A DNA stretch of 64,000 bases from CAYNVQ01 sp964400735 (GCA_964400735.1 CAYNVQ010000015.1:4053-68052), one strand, 5' to 3'. Positions 43,454 to 53,301 are shown, numbered from the stretch's first letter. Notes: generated by a model not told the origin, from the sequence alone. Made by a program: numbers and translations.

Positions 43454-43687
43454 ATGTGTCTTGGAATACCTGCCAAAGTCATCCAAGTCGATGATTCCCT
43501 TCAGGGAAAAGTGGATTATCTGGGGACTAAGGTCAAAACGAACTTCACCCTATTGGAAGACGTCAAGAAAGGAGACTGGGTCATCGTTCATGCCGGCTTC
43601 GCTATATCCAAGCTGGATGAAGAGGAAGCTCGAGAAACGCTCGAAATACTCCGCGAGTATGCCTGGACCATCGAAGAACCGAAATAA
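43454..43687 (+). CDS. hypC: Hydrogenase maturation chaperone HypC
   Basis: A 77-residue HypC/HybG/HupF protein. It begins MCLGIPAKV, with the essential Cys2 that binds the Fe(CN)2CO unit, followed by an OB-type barrel (NFTLLEDVKKGDWVIVHAGFAISKL in blocks such as GDWVIVHAGFA). HypC with HypD assembles and delivers the iron centre to [NiFe]-hydrogenase. First gene of hypC-hypD-hypE; a 90-base gap follows. No hydrogenase structural genes and no hypA, hypB or hypF are in the window. Confidence 0.97.
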   Translation: MCLGIPAKVIQVDDSLQGKVDYLGTKVKTNFTLLEDVKKGDWVIVHAGFAISKLDEEEARETLEILREYAWTIEEPK

Positions 43688-43777
43688 AGGCTCTCATCGG
43701 GTCCTATCGGGCCCTGACCGTGTTTATCCGGCAGGCTGGTTCCAAAACCTCAGACCGGATGCAATCCAGCCGAATCA

Positions 43778-44881
43778 ATGAAAGAACTGAGAAACAGCCA
43801 AATAATGCAGGGGCTCCTTTCCGAGATCGAAAAAAAGACGCGTTCTATCCAGAAGACCGTAAAAATTATGGAGGTCTGCGGAACCCACACCATGACCATC
43901 CATAAATTCGGGCTGAGAAAGCTTTTGGAAGATGCCGGAGTGAAAATGCTTTCAGGGCCGGGTTGCCCCGTTTGTATCACCCCTAATGAGACACATGAAG
44001 CCGCCCTGAAGTTCGTCTCCGAGAGAGAAGGTTCTATCCTGGCCACCTTCGGAGATATGACCAGGGTACCCACCCGGATTGGTTCGCTCCAAACGATCGT
44101 TCCGGCCCCGAATTCTCTGGTCAAAATCGTGTATTCCCCCTTCGAATCTCTGGATTTAGCCCGTCAAAATCCGGACAGAGATGTCGTTTTTTTCGGAGTG
44201 GGTTTTGAAACGACCATCCCTGCCATCGCCCTATCGGCCAAACAAGCCTTTGAAGAAAAAATCCAGAATTATTCCATCCTTTCGGCCCTGTGGATCATCC
44301 CCCCTCCTCTGCGCGCCATCCTGGAATCCAGGGATACAGACATCCAGGGATTTCTCTATCCCGGACACGTCAGCGCCATCATCGGAAAAGAGCCATATCG
44401 ATTCATCCCCGATGAATTCGGAATCCCCGGATGCATCACGGGCTTCGAACCGAGCGATATTCTGCTCGGCATCTCTTCCATACTTGATCAAATCCAGGCG
44501 GGAAAAGCCTGGATCGCCAACGAATATTCGCGTGTGGTCAGACCCGAGGGAAATCCCAAAGCACGAGCCCTGATGGAAGATATTTGCACCCCTAAGGATG
44601 CCCATTGGCGGGGTCTGGGAATGATCCCCAGCAGCGGATTGAAGCTGAAAGAAAAATATTTCGCTGTCGATGCAGAGGTGAAATATGGGATGGAGATCAA
44701 AGGAAGCCGTCTGGATCTTCCGGGCTGCCGCTGCGGCGATATCCTCAAAGGAAAGATCTCGCCTCCGGAATGCGGCCTATTCGCTACGAAATGCAACCCG
44801 GAATCCCCCTACGGTCCTTGTATGGTTTCCTTCGAAGGCGCCTGTCTAGCCTATTATAAATACGACCGGCCGAACCGATGA
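43778..44881 (+). CDS. hypD: Hydrogenase maturation protein HypD
   Basis: A 367-residue 4Fe-4S protein, the scaffold for the Fe(CN)2CO unit. Conserved blocks: MEVCGTHTMTIHKFGL with the Fe-binding Cys, SGPGCPVCITP, TFGDMTRVPT, GFETTIPAIA, FLYPGHVSAIIG and the C-terminal cluster cysteines GCRCGDILKG, CGLFATKCNPESPYGPC in pieces. Length is standard. The stop overlaps an upstream in-frame ATG of hypE. Confidence 0.97.
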   Translation: MKELRNSQIMQGLLSEIEKKTRSIQKTVKIMEVCGTHTMTIHKFGLRKLLEDAGVKMLSGPGCPVCITPNETHEAALKFVSEREGSILATFGDMTRVPTRIGSLQTIVPAPNSLVKIVYSPFESLDLARQNPDRDVVFFGVGFETTIPAIALSAKQAFEEKIQNYSILSALWIIPPPLRAILESRDTDIQGFLYPGHVSAIIGKEPYRFIPDEFGIPGCITGFEPSDILLGISSILDQIQAGKAWIANEYSRVVRPEGNPKARALMEDICTPKDAHWRGLGMIPSSGLKLKEKYFAVDAEVKYGMEIKGSRLDLPGCRCGDILKGKISPPECGLFATKCNPESPYGPCMVSFEGACLAYYKYDRPNR

Positions 44882-44919
44882 CCGCAGGGGAAAGAAACAG
44901 GAAGGAAAGGGAGCCGTCC

Positions 44920-45912
44920 ATGAAAGAAAACAAGGTGAGTCTGGAACTGGGAAGCGGTGGAAAAATGATGCGCGATTTCATCGACCGGCATATCGTGAGA
45001 GCTTTTAAAAATCCGATCCTGGGCGAATTGGGCGATTCAGCCCTGCTCCCCGATGGGTTGGCCTTCACCACCGACAGTTACGTGGTCGACCCTATCTTTT
45101 TTCCAGGAGGAGACATCGGCACCCTGTGCGTTAACGGCACGGTCAATGACCTGGTGGTCGCCGGGGCAAAACCCCGGTACATCTCCCTCTCCTTCATACT
45201 GGAAGAAGGTCTCTCCTGGAAGGACCTGGAAAAAATATTGAAATCGGTCCATAAATCGGCCCTAAAAGCCGGAGTCACTGTGGCCACAGGAGATACTAAG
45301 GTAGTGAGGCGCGGCCAGGGGGATAAAATCTATATCAACACCTCGGGCCTGGGAAAAATCATCGCCCGGCCCAGCCTGAAAAAGGCAAAGCCGGGAGATA
45401 AGGTCATCGTCACCGGGAATCTAGGCGAACACAGCCTGGCTGTTATGCTGGCCCGCGGAGATTTCGGACTGGAAGCAGGGACAAAAAGCGACTGTGCGCC
45501 CCTCAACTACCTTCTTCCCCTCTGGAAGCAAGGGGTCTACTGGATGAGGGACATCACCCGCGGAGGTCTGGCCACCGTGCTTTCGGAACTGTCCGAAAAG
45601 CTGCCCTATTCGGTGATCATCGAAGAAGAGAAAATTCCTTTCTCCCGGGCGGTCGAGGGAGCGAGCGAGCTTTTGGGAATCGATCCTCTCTATCTTGCCT
45701 GTGAAGGGAGGGCGGTTATGGTAGTTCCCGAAAAATCGGCGCCGCATATTTTGAAAAAGATTAGGGAGAACAAGCTGGGAAAAAAGGCGGCTATACTGGG
45801 ACAGATAGAGGACAAGGTGGGAAAACCCGGAGAGCTCCTGCTGAGGACCCTCTCCGGAGGTCTGAGGCTTCTGGAGCCCTTGACTTCAGAGCTTCTCCCC
45901 CGCATATGCTGA
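44920..45912 (+). CDS. hypE: Hydrogenase maturation protein HypE
   Basis: A 330-residue PurM-like ATPase that turns a thiocarbamoyl group on its C-terminal Cys into thiocyanate, the source of the cyanide ligands of [NiFe]-hydrogenase. LELGSGGKMMRDFI opens the chain; GDSALLPDG, TVNDLVVAGAKPRY and DITRGGLATVLSEL are ATP-site blocks. The chain ends exactly with PRIC, the modified Cys being the last residue. The ATG at 44920 follows AAAGGGAGCCGTCC; an in-frame ATG at 44878 overlapping hypD would add 14 charged residues absent from the family. Confidence 0.97.
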   Translation: MKENKVSLELGSGGKMMRDFIDRHIVRAFKNPILGELGDSALLPDGLAFTTDSYVVDPIFFPGGDIGTLCVNGTVNDLVVAGAKPRYISLSFILEEGLSWKDLEKILKSVHKSALKAGVTVATGDTKVVRRGQGDKIYINTSGLGKIIARPSLKKAKPGDKVIVTGNLGEHSLAVMLARGDFGLEAGTKSDCAPLNYLLPLWKQGVYWMRDITRGGLATVLSELSEKLPYSVIIEEEKIPFSRAVEGASELLGIDPLYLACEGRAVMVVPEKSAPHILKKIRENKLGKKAAILGQIEDKVGKPGELLLRTLSGGLRLLEPLTSELLPRIC

Positions 45913-45932
45913 TTGTCCTCACGAGCTGAAGC

Positions 45933-48026
45933 ATGGATAAAAGACGACGGTCCAAAATTGCCCGATGGGTCTTCTACCCTCTCCTTATCGGATCCATCGT
46001 CTACCTGGCTATCACCCAAAACCAGGGCCGGCAGCTCCCAGAAAAAGCGAAATACAACAGCCTGGTGGAGACCAAACAGAGAGAAATGACTGTCCAGGAA
46101 GGCGACCGTTTTCTCCTGCGCTTCATCATCAAAAACCGGGGCAAAGCGATATGGAGCTCGGAAGGAGAATTTCCCTGCTTCTTCTCCTACCATCTCTACT
46201 CAAGAGAAAATCTGAGGACCCTTCAGTACGATAACCGAAGGTTTCCGCTCCCCCAGGATCTGGAGCCCGGGAAAAAGATCGAGATGGAAATCACCGTCCG
46301 GGCCCCCATAGAGGCGGGAAGATACCTCCTCCAGTTCGACATGGTAAGGGAAGGAAAGTCATGGTTCAGGGATTACGGGTCTAGGACGGAGTTTGTTCGG
46401 CTGACCGTCGAGAAGAAGGAATGGCCCGAGGATAGTCAGGCGTTCTCCCTAGAGGAGGGCAAATATACAGTCACTCATTCCAGCCGGGGAGAGCTGGATA
46501 AACTCCTGAAAATCATCCGCCTCACCTTGGGCCAGAACGAGGTGGCATTCGAAGGAAAGACAGGTAAGATCAGGGGATTCGCGGCCGGTGTGGATTATCC
46601 CCAGATATGGCTGAGGGATGCCAACACCATCCTTCCGGCATCCAGGTATTTCTATGACGCATCGTTTCTATCCTCCTGGCTAGAGGAACACCTGGCTTTC
46701 CAAAAGGAAAGCGGCTCTCTCGAAGATTGGATCGATTCGAGAGGGATGTCGGATAAAAACACTACCGAGACAGACCAGGAGTCCTCCGCAGTGCAGGCCG
46801 CCTATAAAATCTATGAGGTCCTCGGCCCTGAGTGGATGGAGAAGAGGATTGCCGGGAAAAGAATCATCGACAGGCTGGAGCAGGCCTTGTCGTACGTTCT
46901 CGAAAATCGCTGGAGCGACCGGTACGGGCTCCTCACCGGAGCTCACACGGCAGACTGGGGGGATGTGGACATGGTCGATGCGGACCAGCAGGCCATCTAT
47001 ACCGACGAGAGGACTCATTGGACGGCCGACATCTACGACCAGAGCATGTTCTACCAGGCCTGTCTGAATCTGGCTGGAATGATAGAAGCAGGAGAAGCAG
47101 CGAGAGGAAATCCGGAAGGACAAAAGAGGGCGGATTTTTGGAAAGAAAAAGCCACTTCGATCAAGATCAGCACGAATAAATGGCTCTGGCAGGAAGATAG
47201 AGGATTCTACAGAATCCACATCCATCTCGACGACCTGGAACACGCTTTCGACGAATCGGACATGTTCGCCATGGGAGGAAATGTGCAGGCCGTCCTTGCC
47301 GGCTTGGCTGACCGAGGAAAAAGCCGCCGGATCATCGAAGAAGCGTTGAGGAGGCAGGAAACCTATAAAATCTCCACCATCAGCGGAACCCTTCTTCCGC
47401 CTTATCCTCATGGCTTATTCAAACATCCCCTGGTCGACGCCCCCTATGAATACCAGAACGGGGCCCAGTGGGACTGGTTCGGGGGGCGCCTGATATTCGC
47501 CATGTTCGAAAACGGTTTCAGCAAAAAGGCTATAGAAAAATTGGCTCAGATCGTCAAAAAGAACCTGAAAAACCGAGGATTCTTCGAGTGGGACAGCAAG
47601 GAAGGAATCGGCAAGGGCAGCGATTTTTACGCCGGGAGTGCCGGGAGTTTGGGAAAAGCTCTGGTTGAAGGCTATTTCGGGATCAGGCTGACTGGGGGCC
47701 GGCTGAGCCTCGAGCCGAAGCTGGGCCGGGATTCTGCCCGTATCCATGTTTATCTACCGACCAATGATAGGTTCATCGCCTACAGCTACCAGTTCGATGA
47801 GAAAGCCGGAAGACTCACTCTCGAGTTCAACAGTGATTTCTCCCGCCCTGGAAGGCTGAGGGTTCTCAATCCCTGGATGCCGCAAGAAAATCCGCTCCGA
47901 AAAAATGATCTCGAGGTTTTTCTGGATGGAAAAGATGTCGATTATAAGCTAGAGGAAATGAACCAAGATGAATTCATTTCTCTCGAAACGGATTTCCTCC
48001 ATCATTCCCTGGAAATAATTTTTTGA
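45933..48026 (+). CDS. Membrane-anchored six-hairpin glycosidase (amylo-alpha-1,6-glucosidase-like)
   Basis: A 697-residue protein. A single N-terminal helix (about 11-27) anchors or exports it. Residues about 40-155 form a beta-sandwich (FLLRFIIKNRGKAIWSS, GRYLLQFDMV). Residues about 210-590 are a six-hairpin (alpha/alpha)6 toroid: DYPQIWLRDANTILPASRYF, GAHTADWGDVDMVDADQ, DMFAMGGNVQAVLAGL, YQNGAQWDWFGGRLI (in blocks). A beta domain closes the chain. The toroid motifs recall amylo-alpha-1,6-glucosidases and related clans (GH15/GH37/GH63/GH133); Asp/Glu residues in WLRDAN, TADWGD and QWDW are candidate acids, but I cannot fix the family. It starts 20 bases after hypE, probably in the same transcript by chance rather than function. 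Confidence 0.75.
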   Translation: MDKRRRSKIARWVFYPLLIGSIVYLAITQNQGRQLPEKAKYNSLVETKQREMTVQEGDRFLLRFIIKNRGKAIWSSEGEFPCFFSYHLYSRENLRTLQYDNRRFPLPQDLEPGKKIEMEITVRAPIEAGRYLLQFDMVREGKSWFRDYGSRTEFVRLTVEKKEWPEDSQAFSLEEGKYTVTHSSRGELDKLLKIIRLTLGQNEVAFEGKTGKIRGFAAGVDYPQIWLRDANTILPASRYFYDASFLSSWLEEHLAFQKESGSLEDWIDSRGMSDKNTTETDQESSAVQAAYKIYEVLGPEWMEKRIAGKRIIDRLEQALSYVLENRWSDRYGLLTGAHTADWGDVDMVDADQQAIYTDERTHWTADIYDQSMFYQACLNLAGMIEAGEAARGNPEGQKRADFWKEKATSIKISTNKWLWQEDRGFYRIHIHLDDLEHAFDESDMFAMGGNVQAVLAGLADRGKSRRIIEEALRRQETYKISTISGTLLPPYPHGLFKHPLVDAPYEYQNGAQWDWFGGRLIFAMFENGFSKKAIEKLAQIVKKNLKNRGFFEWDSKEGIGKGSDFYAGSAGSLGKALVEGYFGIRLTGGRLSLEPKLGRDSARIHVYLPTNDRFIAYSYQFDEKAGRLTLEFNSDFSRPGRLRVLNPWMPQENPLRKNDLEVFLDGKDVDYKLEEMNQDEFISLETDFLHHSLEIIF

Positions 48027-48164
48027 TCCTTTCCCTATTTCGCTAATCTTTTGACTGGCGAATCTTCTGGATTCTCTTCTCTCAAATTATGTTCTTTATA
48101 CATTCGAACCGGAGGAAAAGAAGGCGAAGAAGAATACATCCCACATTTTGTCTATATTAATCTT

Positions 48165-48193
48165 TTGACATTGGGATGGCTCCTTTATAGAAT
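48165..48193 (+). promoter_or_regulatory. Promoter of the SBBP/WRPSNG protein gene
   Basis: TTGACA (48165-48170), a 17-base spacer and TAGAAT (48188-48193, within TATAGAAT), 67 bases before the ATG at 48261, which has GAGAGGAGGAGAAT as ribosome site. Confidence 0.7.
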
Positions 48194-48260
48194 ACAGTCA
48201 TAAAATACCGAATTCTGTGTATCGAATGGATTCACTCAAGAAAAGGGAGAGGAGGAGAAT

Positions 48261-51212
48261 ATGTCCAGACCACACTTTCAAATTTTGTTCGTGATTTTTT
48301 TATGCGTTTTTTTAACGGGGAAAACCACTGTAAGCTTCGAACAATCGAAGGGATTTGAAGGGAAAAGCTATATTTCAGAAGCGCTAAGCGGCCTGCCCTT
48401 TTATTTCATGGAGAACAGAGGACAGGTGGATGGGACCGCGAAATTTCACCTCAAAATCCCTAAAGGGAATGTCTTTTTCACTCCAGAAGAGATCGTTTAC
48501 CAGATTCTTTACAGGAAACAAGGCGAGAACCGGACAGATGAATGGACGACCGCGAAGAACCAGAATCTGGGCAAAAACCTAGGTTATGAAAATGTGCGAT
48601 TGACCTTTGTAGGGGCGAATAATGCAGTCGAGATCCAAGGTCTCGAAGAAAGCGAAGCAAAAGCCAATTTCTTCCGAGGCAACAATCCTGAAAAATGGGT
48701 GTCAGGAGTCCGGACGTACCAAAAGTTGATTTATAGAGATCTCTACCCTCGGATAGACTTGATTCTTCTCGGCCACAATGGAAGGATCAAACAGGAATAC
48801 CGGATAAAGAGCGGAGGGGATGTAGAGGACATAGAAGTTTCCTATAAGGGCGTTGAAAGGCTCGAGATCACAAGAAAGGGACAGCTGGAGATATGGACAA
48901 AAAAAAAGGGGAAGCTTTTAGAGGATGTCCCGAAAAGTTATCAGTTTGTGGAAGGGAAAAAAGTCGAGGTCGAGTCAGACTACATCATACTGCGAGACAA
49001 CACCCTGAAATTCAAAGTAGGAGAATATAAAAAAGACAGAGAGTTGATTATCGATCCTGATCTGGTATTCTCCACCTATCTAGGGGGAACTTTGCCGAAT
49101 CACGGCATGGATATCGCTATAGACGGGAACGGAAATTCCTACATAACCGGAGAGACTCAATCCGATAATTTTCCAGTGACGTCAGGTGCCTATGATGGGA
49201 CATATAACGATTTAGGGTATAGCGACGCTTTCGTAACAAAAATAAATTCGGCAGGAACAGATCTTATCTATTCCACCTATATTGGGGGCGGCTACTGGGA
49301 TTCTGCTCATTCGATAGCTGTGGACAACAGCGGAAACGCTTACATCACCGGATCTACTGAATCCGATAATTTCCCATGGACCCCAGGTGCTTTCGATACC
49401 ACTCACAGCATTTCATCCAGAGATATGTTCGTTACAAAACTCAACTCCAGCGGATCGGATCTTGTATACTCCACGTACGTAGGAGGAGGGGGCATGGAAG
49501 TGGGAGAGTGTCTCAAAATCGATGGAGCTGGGAACGCATTTGTTACTGGCTATTCGGGTTACCCCGGTTTCCCGGTCACAACCGGCGCTTATGATACAAG
49601 CCACAATGGGGGCGAAGATGCTGTTTTATTCAAGCTCAACGCGACCGGTTCAGATCTTCTCTTTTCTACCTATCTGGGTGGAAGCGGGAATGATCACAGC
49701 TATGGGCTGGTCATCGATGGAGGAGGAATAGCCTACATCACAGGAGATACCAATTCCAGCAATTTCCCGGCGACTCCGGGAGCATATGATACAACATATA
49801 ATGACACCTTTTCCCCTTTCAGCGATGTTTTCATAGCAAAGGTAGATGCAGCAGGAGCCAATCTTCTGTATGCAACCTATCTGGGAGGCGATTCCTACGA
49901 TCATGGTCGCGGAATAGCGATCGACGGAGTGGGAACCGCTTACATTACCGGTTATACCGAGTCCGATAACTTTCCTACCACAGCCGGAGTTTACGATCCA
50001 ACCCATAACAACGATATAGATGCATTCGTAACTAAGATAAATCCCGCCGGTTCGAAACTTTTCTATTCGACTTATCTGGGAGGAAACGGAGTGGATGAAG
50101 GCCATGGGATAGTCGTTGGCGGATTGGGCCTCGCTCACGTCATCGGAGATACCGATTCTACCGATTTCCCCACAACCATGGGAGCCTATGATAGAACTCA
50201 CAACGGGGACGATGATGTTTTTTTGACTGTTCTTACCCCATCAGCATCAGCCCCGCTCTATTCCACCTATATTGGGGGGACAAAAGACGATGAAGGCGAA
50301 AGTCTGAAGCTCGCCGGGCAGGGAACCGCTTATCTAACCGGGAGGACCTTCTCCTACACTTTTCCCACGACTCCGGGGGCATATTCGACGAGTAAAACAG
50401 GCACATCCGATGTTTTCGTCACGAAATTTGGCTTTCCACCTATTACCATTCCTTTGTTGATTTATTTCTATCCCATCTATGATAGTCACGATTTCGACGG
50501 CGACGGGACTTCGGATGCCTCAGTCTGGAGGCCGTCGAACGGGACCTGGTATATCAAGGATGGACCTATCGAGAAATGGGGGATTGCCGGAGACTTGCCT
50601 GCTAACGGCGACTACGACGGAGATGGCACCACTGATTTGGCTGTATGGAGAATTCTTTCAGGAAAATGGTTCATCAAAGGAATCGGCGGTTATCAGTGGG
50701 GGATTTTTGAGGATATCCCAGTTCCAGGAGATTACAACGGGGACAATAAGACAGATGTAGCAGTGTGGAGGCCATCGAACGGACGCTGGTATGTAAAAAA
50801 TCAAAGCAGTGAGGCATGGGGGCTATACGGAGACGTTCCTGTTCCTGGAGACTACAATGGGAATGGGAAGACGGATTTGGCCGTATGGAGGTCATCGAAC
50901 GGGAGATGGTTTATTAAAGGTCAGGCATCTGTTCCCTGGGGGACGTTCGGAGATTTACCGGTCCCGGCGGATTACAATGGGGATAAAAAAGAAGATATAG
51001 CTGTTTGGCGGCCATCGAACGGACGCTGGTATGTAAAAGGAATAGGAACGTATCTTTGGGGAACATCGGGTGATATCCCCATTCCCGGCGATTACAATGC
51101 TGACGGAAAGGCTGAGATAGCGGTGTGGAGGCCATCCAACGGAAGGTGGTATATAAAAGGGGTCACAGCTTTCCCATGGGGAACCAACGGCGATTTCCCG
51201 CTGGTCCGATAG
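48261..51212 (+). CDS. Secreted SBBP seven-bladed propeller with C-terminal six-repeat WRPSNG domain
   Basis: A 983-residue exported protein. Signal peptide about 1-25. Residues about 35-270 match the N-terminal module that usually precedes SBBP repeats (FYFMENRGQVDG, VYQILYRK, YPRIDLILLGHNG, LIIDPDLVFSTYLGG). Seven repeats with (Y/F)STY(L/I/V)GG and YITG motifs follow (about 270-730), fitting a seven-bladed propeller. From 50472 to the stop is the shared C-terminal domain: six units of 40 residues with Asp-rich loops (DFDGDGTSD, DYNGDNKTD) and WRPSNGRWY cores, ending GDFPLVR. The Asp-rich loops look like calcium sites of FG-GAP/VCBS type. Function unknown; a surface adhesin or binding protein is likely. 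A partial homologue lies at 61519-64000 on the other strand. Confidence 0.85.
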   Translation: MSRPHFQILFVIFLCVFLTGKTTVSFEQSKGFEGKSYISEALSGLPFYFMENRGQVDGTAKFHLKIPKGNVFFTPEEIVYQILYRKQGENRTDEWTTAKNQNLGKNLGYENVRLTFVGANNAVEIQGLEESEAKANFFRGNNPEKWVSGVRTYQKLIYRDLYPRIDLILLGHNGRIKQEYRIKSGGDVEDIEVSYKGVERLEITRKGQLEIWTKKKGKLLEDVPKSYQFVEGKKVEVESDYIILRDNTLKFKVGEYKKDRELIIDPDLVFSTYLGGTLPNHGMDIAIDGNGNSYITGETQSDNFPVTSGAYDGTYNDLGYSDAFVTKINSAGTDLIYSTYIGGGYWDSAHSIAVDNSGNAYITGSTESDNFPWTPGAFDTTHSISSRDMFVTKLNSSGSDLVYSTYVGGGGMEVGECLKIDGAGNAFVTGYSGYPGFPVTTGAYDTSHNGGEDAVLFKLNATGSDLLFSTYLGGSGNDHSYGLVIDGGGIAYITGDTNSSNFPATPGAYDTTYNDTFSPFSDVFIAKVDAAGANLLYATYLGGDSYDHGRGIAIDGVGTAYITGYTESDNFPTTAGVYDPTHNNDIDAFVTKINPAGSKLFYSTYLGGNGVDEGHGIVVGGLGLAHVIGDTDSTDFPTTMGAYDRTHNGDDDVFLTVLTPSASAPLYSTYIGGTKDDEGESLKLAGQGTAYLTGRTFSYTFPTTPGAYSTSKTGTSDVFVTKFGFPPITIPLLIYFYPIYDSHDFDGDGTSDASVWRPSNGTWYIKDGPIEKWGIAGDLPANGDYDGDGTTDLAVWRILSGKWFIKGIGGYQWGIFEDIPVPGDYNGDNKTDVAVWRPSNGRWYVKNQSSEAWGLYGDVPVPGDYNGNGKTDLAVWRSSNGRWFIKGQASVPWGTFGDLPVPADYNGDKKEDIAVWRPSNGRWYVKGIGTYLWGTSGDIPIPGDYNADGKAEIAVWRPSNGRWYIKGVTAFPWGTNGDFPLVR

Positions 51213-51380
51213 AGCATCTTTCCTTGTCAGACAGAGAGTGTGTATTTTTGGTGATGCTGCTCCCTATTTAAATCGAAAAAGAAAGCAATTCATGAAAAAG
51301 ATCGCCTGTTTCGATAAATATATCAGTGTAAAAGGAAGAGAAAGATCATTATTCCTACCGAAGGAGAAGGAGGATAAAAC

Positions 51381-53240
51381 ATGAGAAAGATTTTCCTTCA
51401 GTTTTTAGTCACAGTGTCTTTGGTCTTACTTGCAAATGCCTTGTTGGCAGAGAATTTTATTGTTAATACAACGACTGAGCTAGAGGATGCTGTGTTCAAT
51501 TCGCAGAGAAACGGAGAGGGAGACATGATATTCGTCGTTCCGGGGACCTACTACGTGAATTTAATTTATAACTCGGACGAGGGTTACCCAATTTTGATAT
51601 TCGGTGCCGGTCCTTCCAACACAGTACTCGATGGGAGCAAATATGAAAGGGTGCTTTCTTTGAGGAATACAAACGGCGGCGACATTTTCGTGATAGGCCT
51701 GACGATCCAAAACGGCTATTCCGATGCTTATGGGAGCGGAATCTCCGTCCTGACCCAGAGTACGGAAGGAATAGCCGGCGATATCGCGGTCTTATACACT
51801 ATCATCAAGGACTGCGAATCCGATGGAAACGGAGGCGGATTGTGGGCCAAATCGTACACTTATTCAGGGACAGCCGGCGAAATTATTATATCCTCCAACA
51901 TCATCGAAGACAATGAAGCCGAAGATTATGGCGGTGGGATCTATGCCGAAAACTGGGCCTCTACGGTCCCGGCCGGAGATATCGAATTTTCCAACAACGT
52001 CATCAGCGGGAACACGTCTACGTATGGTGCAGGAGCGTACGTCTCGTCGCATACGACAAATACGAGAAAGCCGGGAGATGTCGTCGTTACCAATAACACC
52101 ATCTCAGAAAATATAGCAGGAACGAATGGCGGAGGAATCCGCTTGGACGGAGACATTTCGGGGGACATTAAAGTGTATAACAATATCATCTGGTTCAACC
52201 TAGCTGGAGTTGCTGGCGAAGATATTTTTCTGAGCGGCTTGACGACAAATTACGGATATAACAATGATTACACGAGCCTGGATGGTTCATGGACATACGA
52301 GGGGGATAATATCCACGGATATCCCTTCTTGACTAGCGATTTTCATCTAAAGCCCAACTCTCCTTGCATCGATGCAGGGACACACTCCGCTCCAGGAATT
52401 CCGTATATCGATTTAGACACGCAAACGAGACCAATCGACGGGGATATCGATGGGATAGCGACTATCGATATGGGAGCGGATGAATACTTTTTCGTTCTTC
52501 CTGTGTTCGACGGCCACGATTTCGATGGAGACGGTACATCCGATATCTCTGTGTGGCGGCCTTCGAATGGAAGGTGGTATATCAAAGACATCGGAGATTA
52601 TGCCTGGGGCGGGGTGGATGATATCCCCGTCAATGGAGATTATAACGGAGATGGCACGACGGATATCGCTGTTTGGAGGTACTGGGATGGAAAGTGGTAT
52701 CTGAGAGGATCGACCGCAATAGCTTGGGGCACGTGGGGAGACGTACCGGTCCCCGGAGACTACAGCGGAGATGAAACCACAGATATAGCCATGTGGCGGC
52801 CGTCAAACGGAAAGTGGTACATAAAGGGAATAGGGACTTATTCCTGGGGGACAGTGGGAGATATCCCTATTCCAGGAGATTACGATGGAGATGGGGAGAC
52901 AGACATTGCGGTTTGGAGGCCGTCAAATGGAAGATGGTATATCCGGGGAATAGGGACTTATTCCTGGGGAACAACGGGAGATATCCCCGTGCCCGGTGAC
53001 TATGACGGAGATGGGAATACAGACATTGCGGTCTGGCGGCCTTCGAACGGCAAGTGGTATTTACGAGGAATAGGGACGTATTCCTGGGGGGTCTTAGGCG
53101 ACTTCCCTGCACCCGGTGATTACAATGGAGATGGGATAACCGACATAGCTGTCTGGAGACCATCGAACAGCAGGTGGTATCTAAGAAACCTCGGTAGCCA
53201 TGTCTGGGGTTCAGCAGGCGACATCCCTTTAGTGCGTTGA
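51381..53240 (+). CDS. Secreted right-handed beta-helix protein with C-terminal six-repeat WRPSNG domain
   Basis: A 619-residue exported protein. Signal peptide about 1-22 (LVLLANALLAENF). Residues about 25-370 form a right-handed parallel beta-helix of the pectate-lyase/DUF1565 type with choice-of-anchor-like end: NNTISENIAGTNGGGIRL, SNNVISGNTSTYGAGAYV and the motif NSPCIDAGTHSAPGIPYID, then GDIDGIATIDMGADEY. Catalytic residues of polysaccharide lyases are not recognisable. The shared domain runs from 52500 to the stop with six 40-residue units (DGETDIAVWRPSNGRWYIRG type) and ends GDIPLVR. The ATG follows AAGGAGGATAAAAC. It lies 168 bases after the previous gene in the same direction. Confidence 0.85.
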   Translation: MRKIFLQFLVTVSLVLLANALLAENFIVNTTTELEDAVFNSQRNGEGDMIFVVPGTYYVNLIYNSDEGYPILIFGAGPSNTVLDGSKYERVLSLRNTNGGDIFVIGLTIQNGYSDAYGSGISVLTQSTEGIAGDIAVLYTIIKDCESDGNGGGLWAKSYTYSGTAGEIIISSNIIEDNEAEDYGGGIYAENWASTVPAGDIEFSNNVISGNTSTYGAGAYVSSHTTNTRKPGDVVVTNNTISENIAGTNGGGIRLDGDISGDIKVYNNIIWFNLAGVAGEDIFLSGLTTNYGYNNDYTSLDGSWTYEGDNIHGYPFLTSDFHLKPNSPCIDAGTHSAPGIPYIDLDTQTRPIDGDIDGIATIDMGADEYFFVLPVFDGHDFDGDGTSDISVWRPSNGRWYIKDIGDYAWGGVDDIPVNGDYNGDGTTDIAVWRYWDGKWYLRGSTAIAWGTWGDVPVPGDYSGDETTDIAMWRPSNGKWYIKGIGTYSWGTVGDIPIPGDYDGDGETDIAVWRPSNGRWYIRGIGTYSWGTTGDIPVPGDYDGDGNTDIAVWRPSNGKWYLRGIGTYSWGVLGDFPAPGDYNGDGITDIAVWRPSNSRWYLRNLGSHVWGSAGDIPLVR

Positions 53241-53301
53241 ATTTCAGGCAATCAAAATAATTTTTTCTCTTTATTTTCTTAAGAAAGGGGAGTGTTCAAA
53301 G

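Noticed and set aside
43374..43781. Open frame starting in the right arm of the inverted-repeat element and overlapping hypC
   Set aside because: It is out of frame with hypC, which has clear family residues; the start is repeat sequence.
51292..51384. Small open frame of 30 codons ending in an ATGA overlap with the beta-helix gene
   Set aside because: No ribosome-binding site, no recognisable peptide, and its end consists of the ribosome site of the next gene; probably chance.
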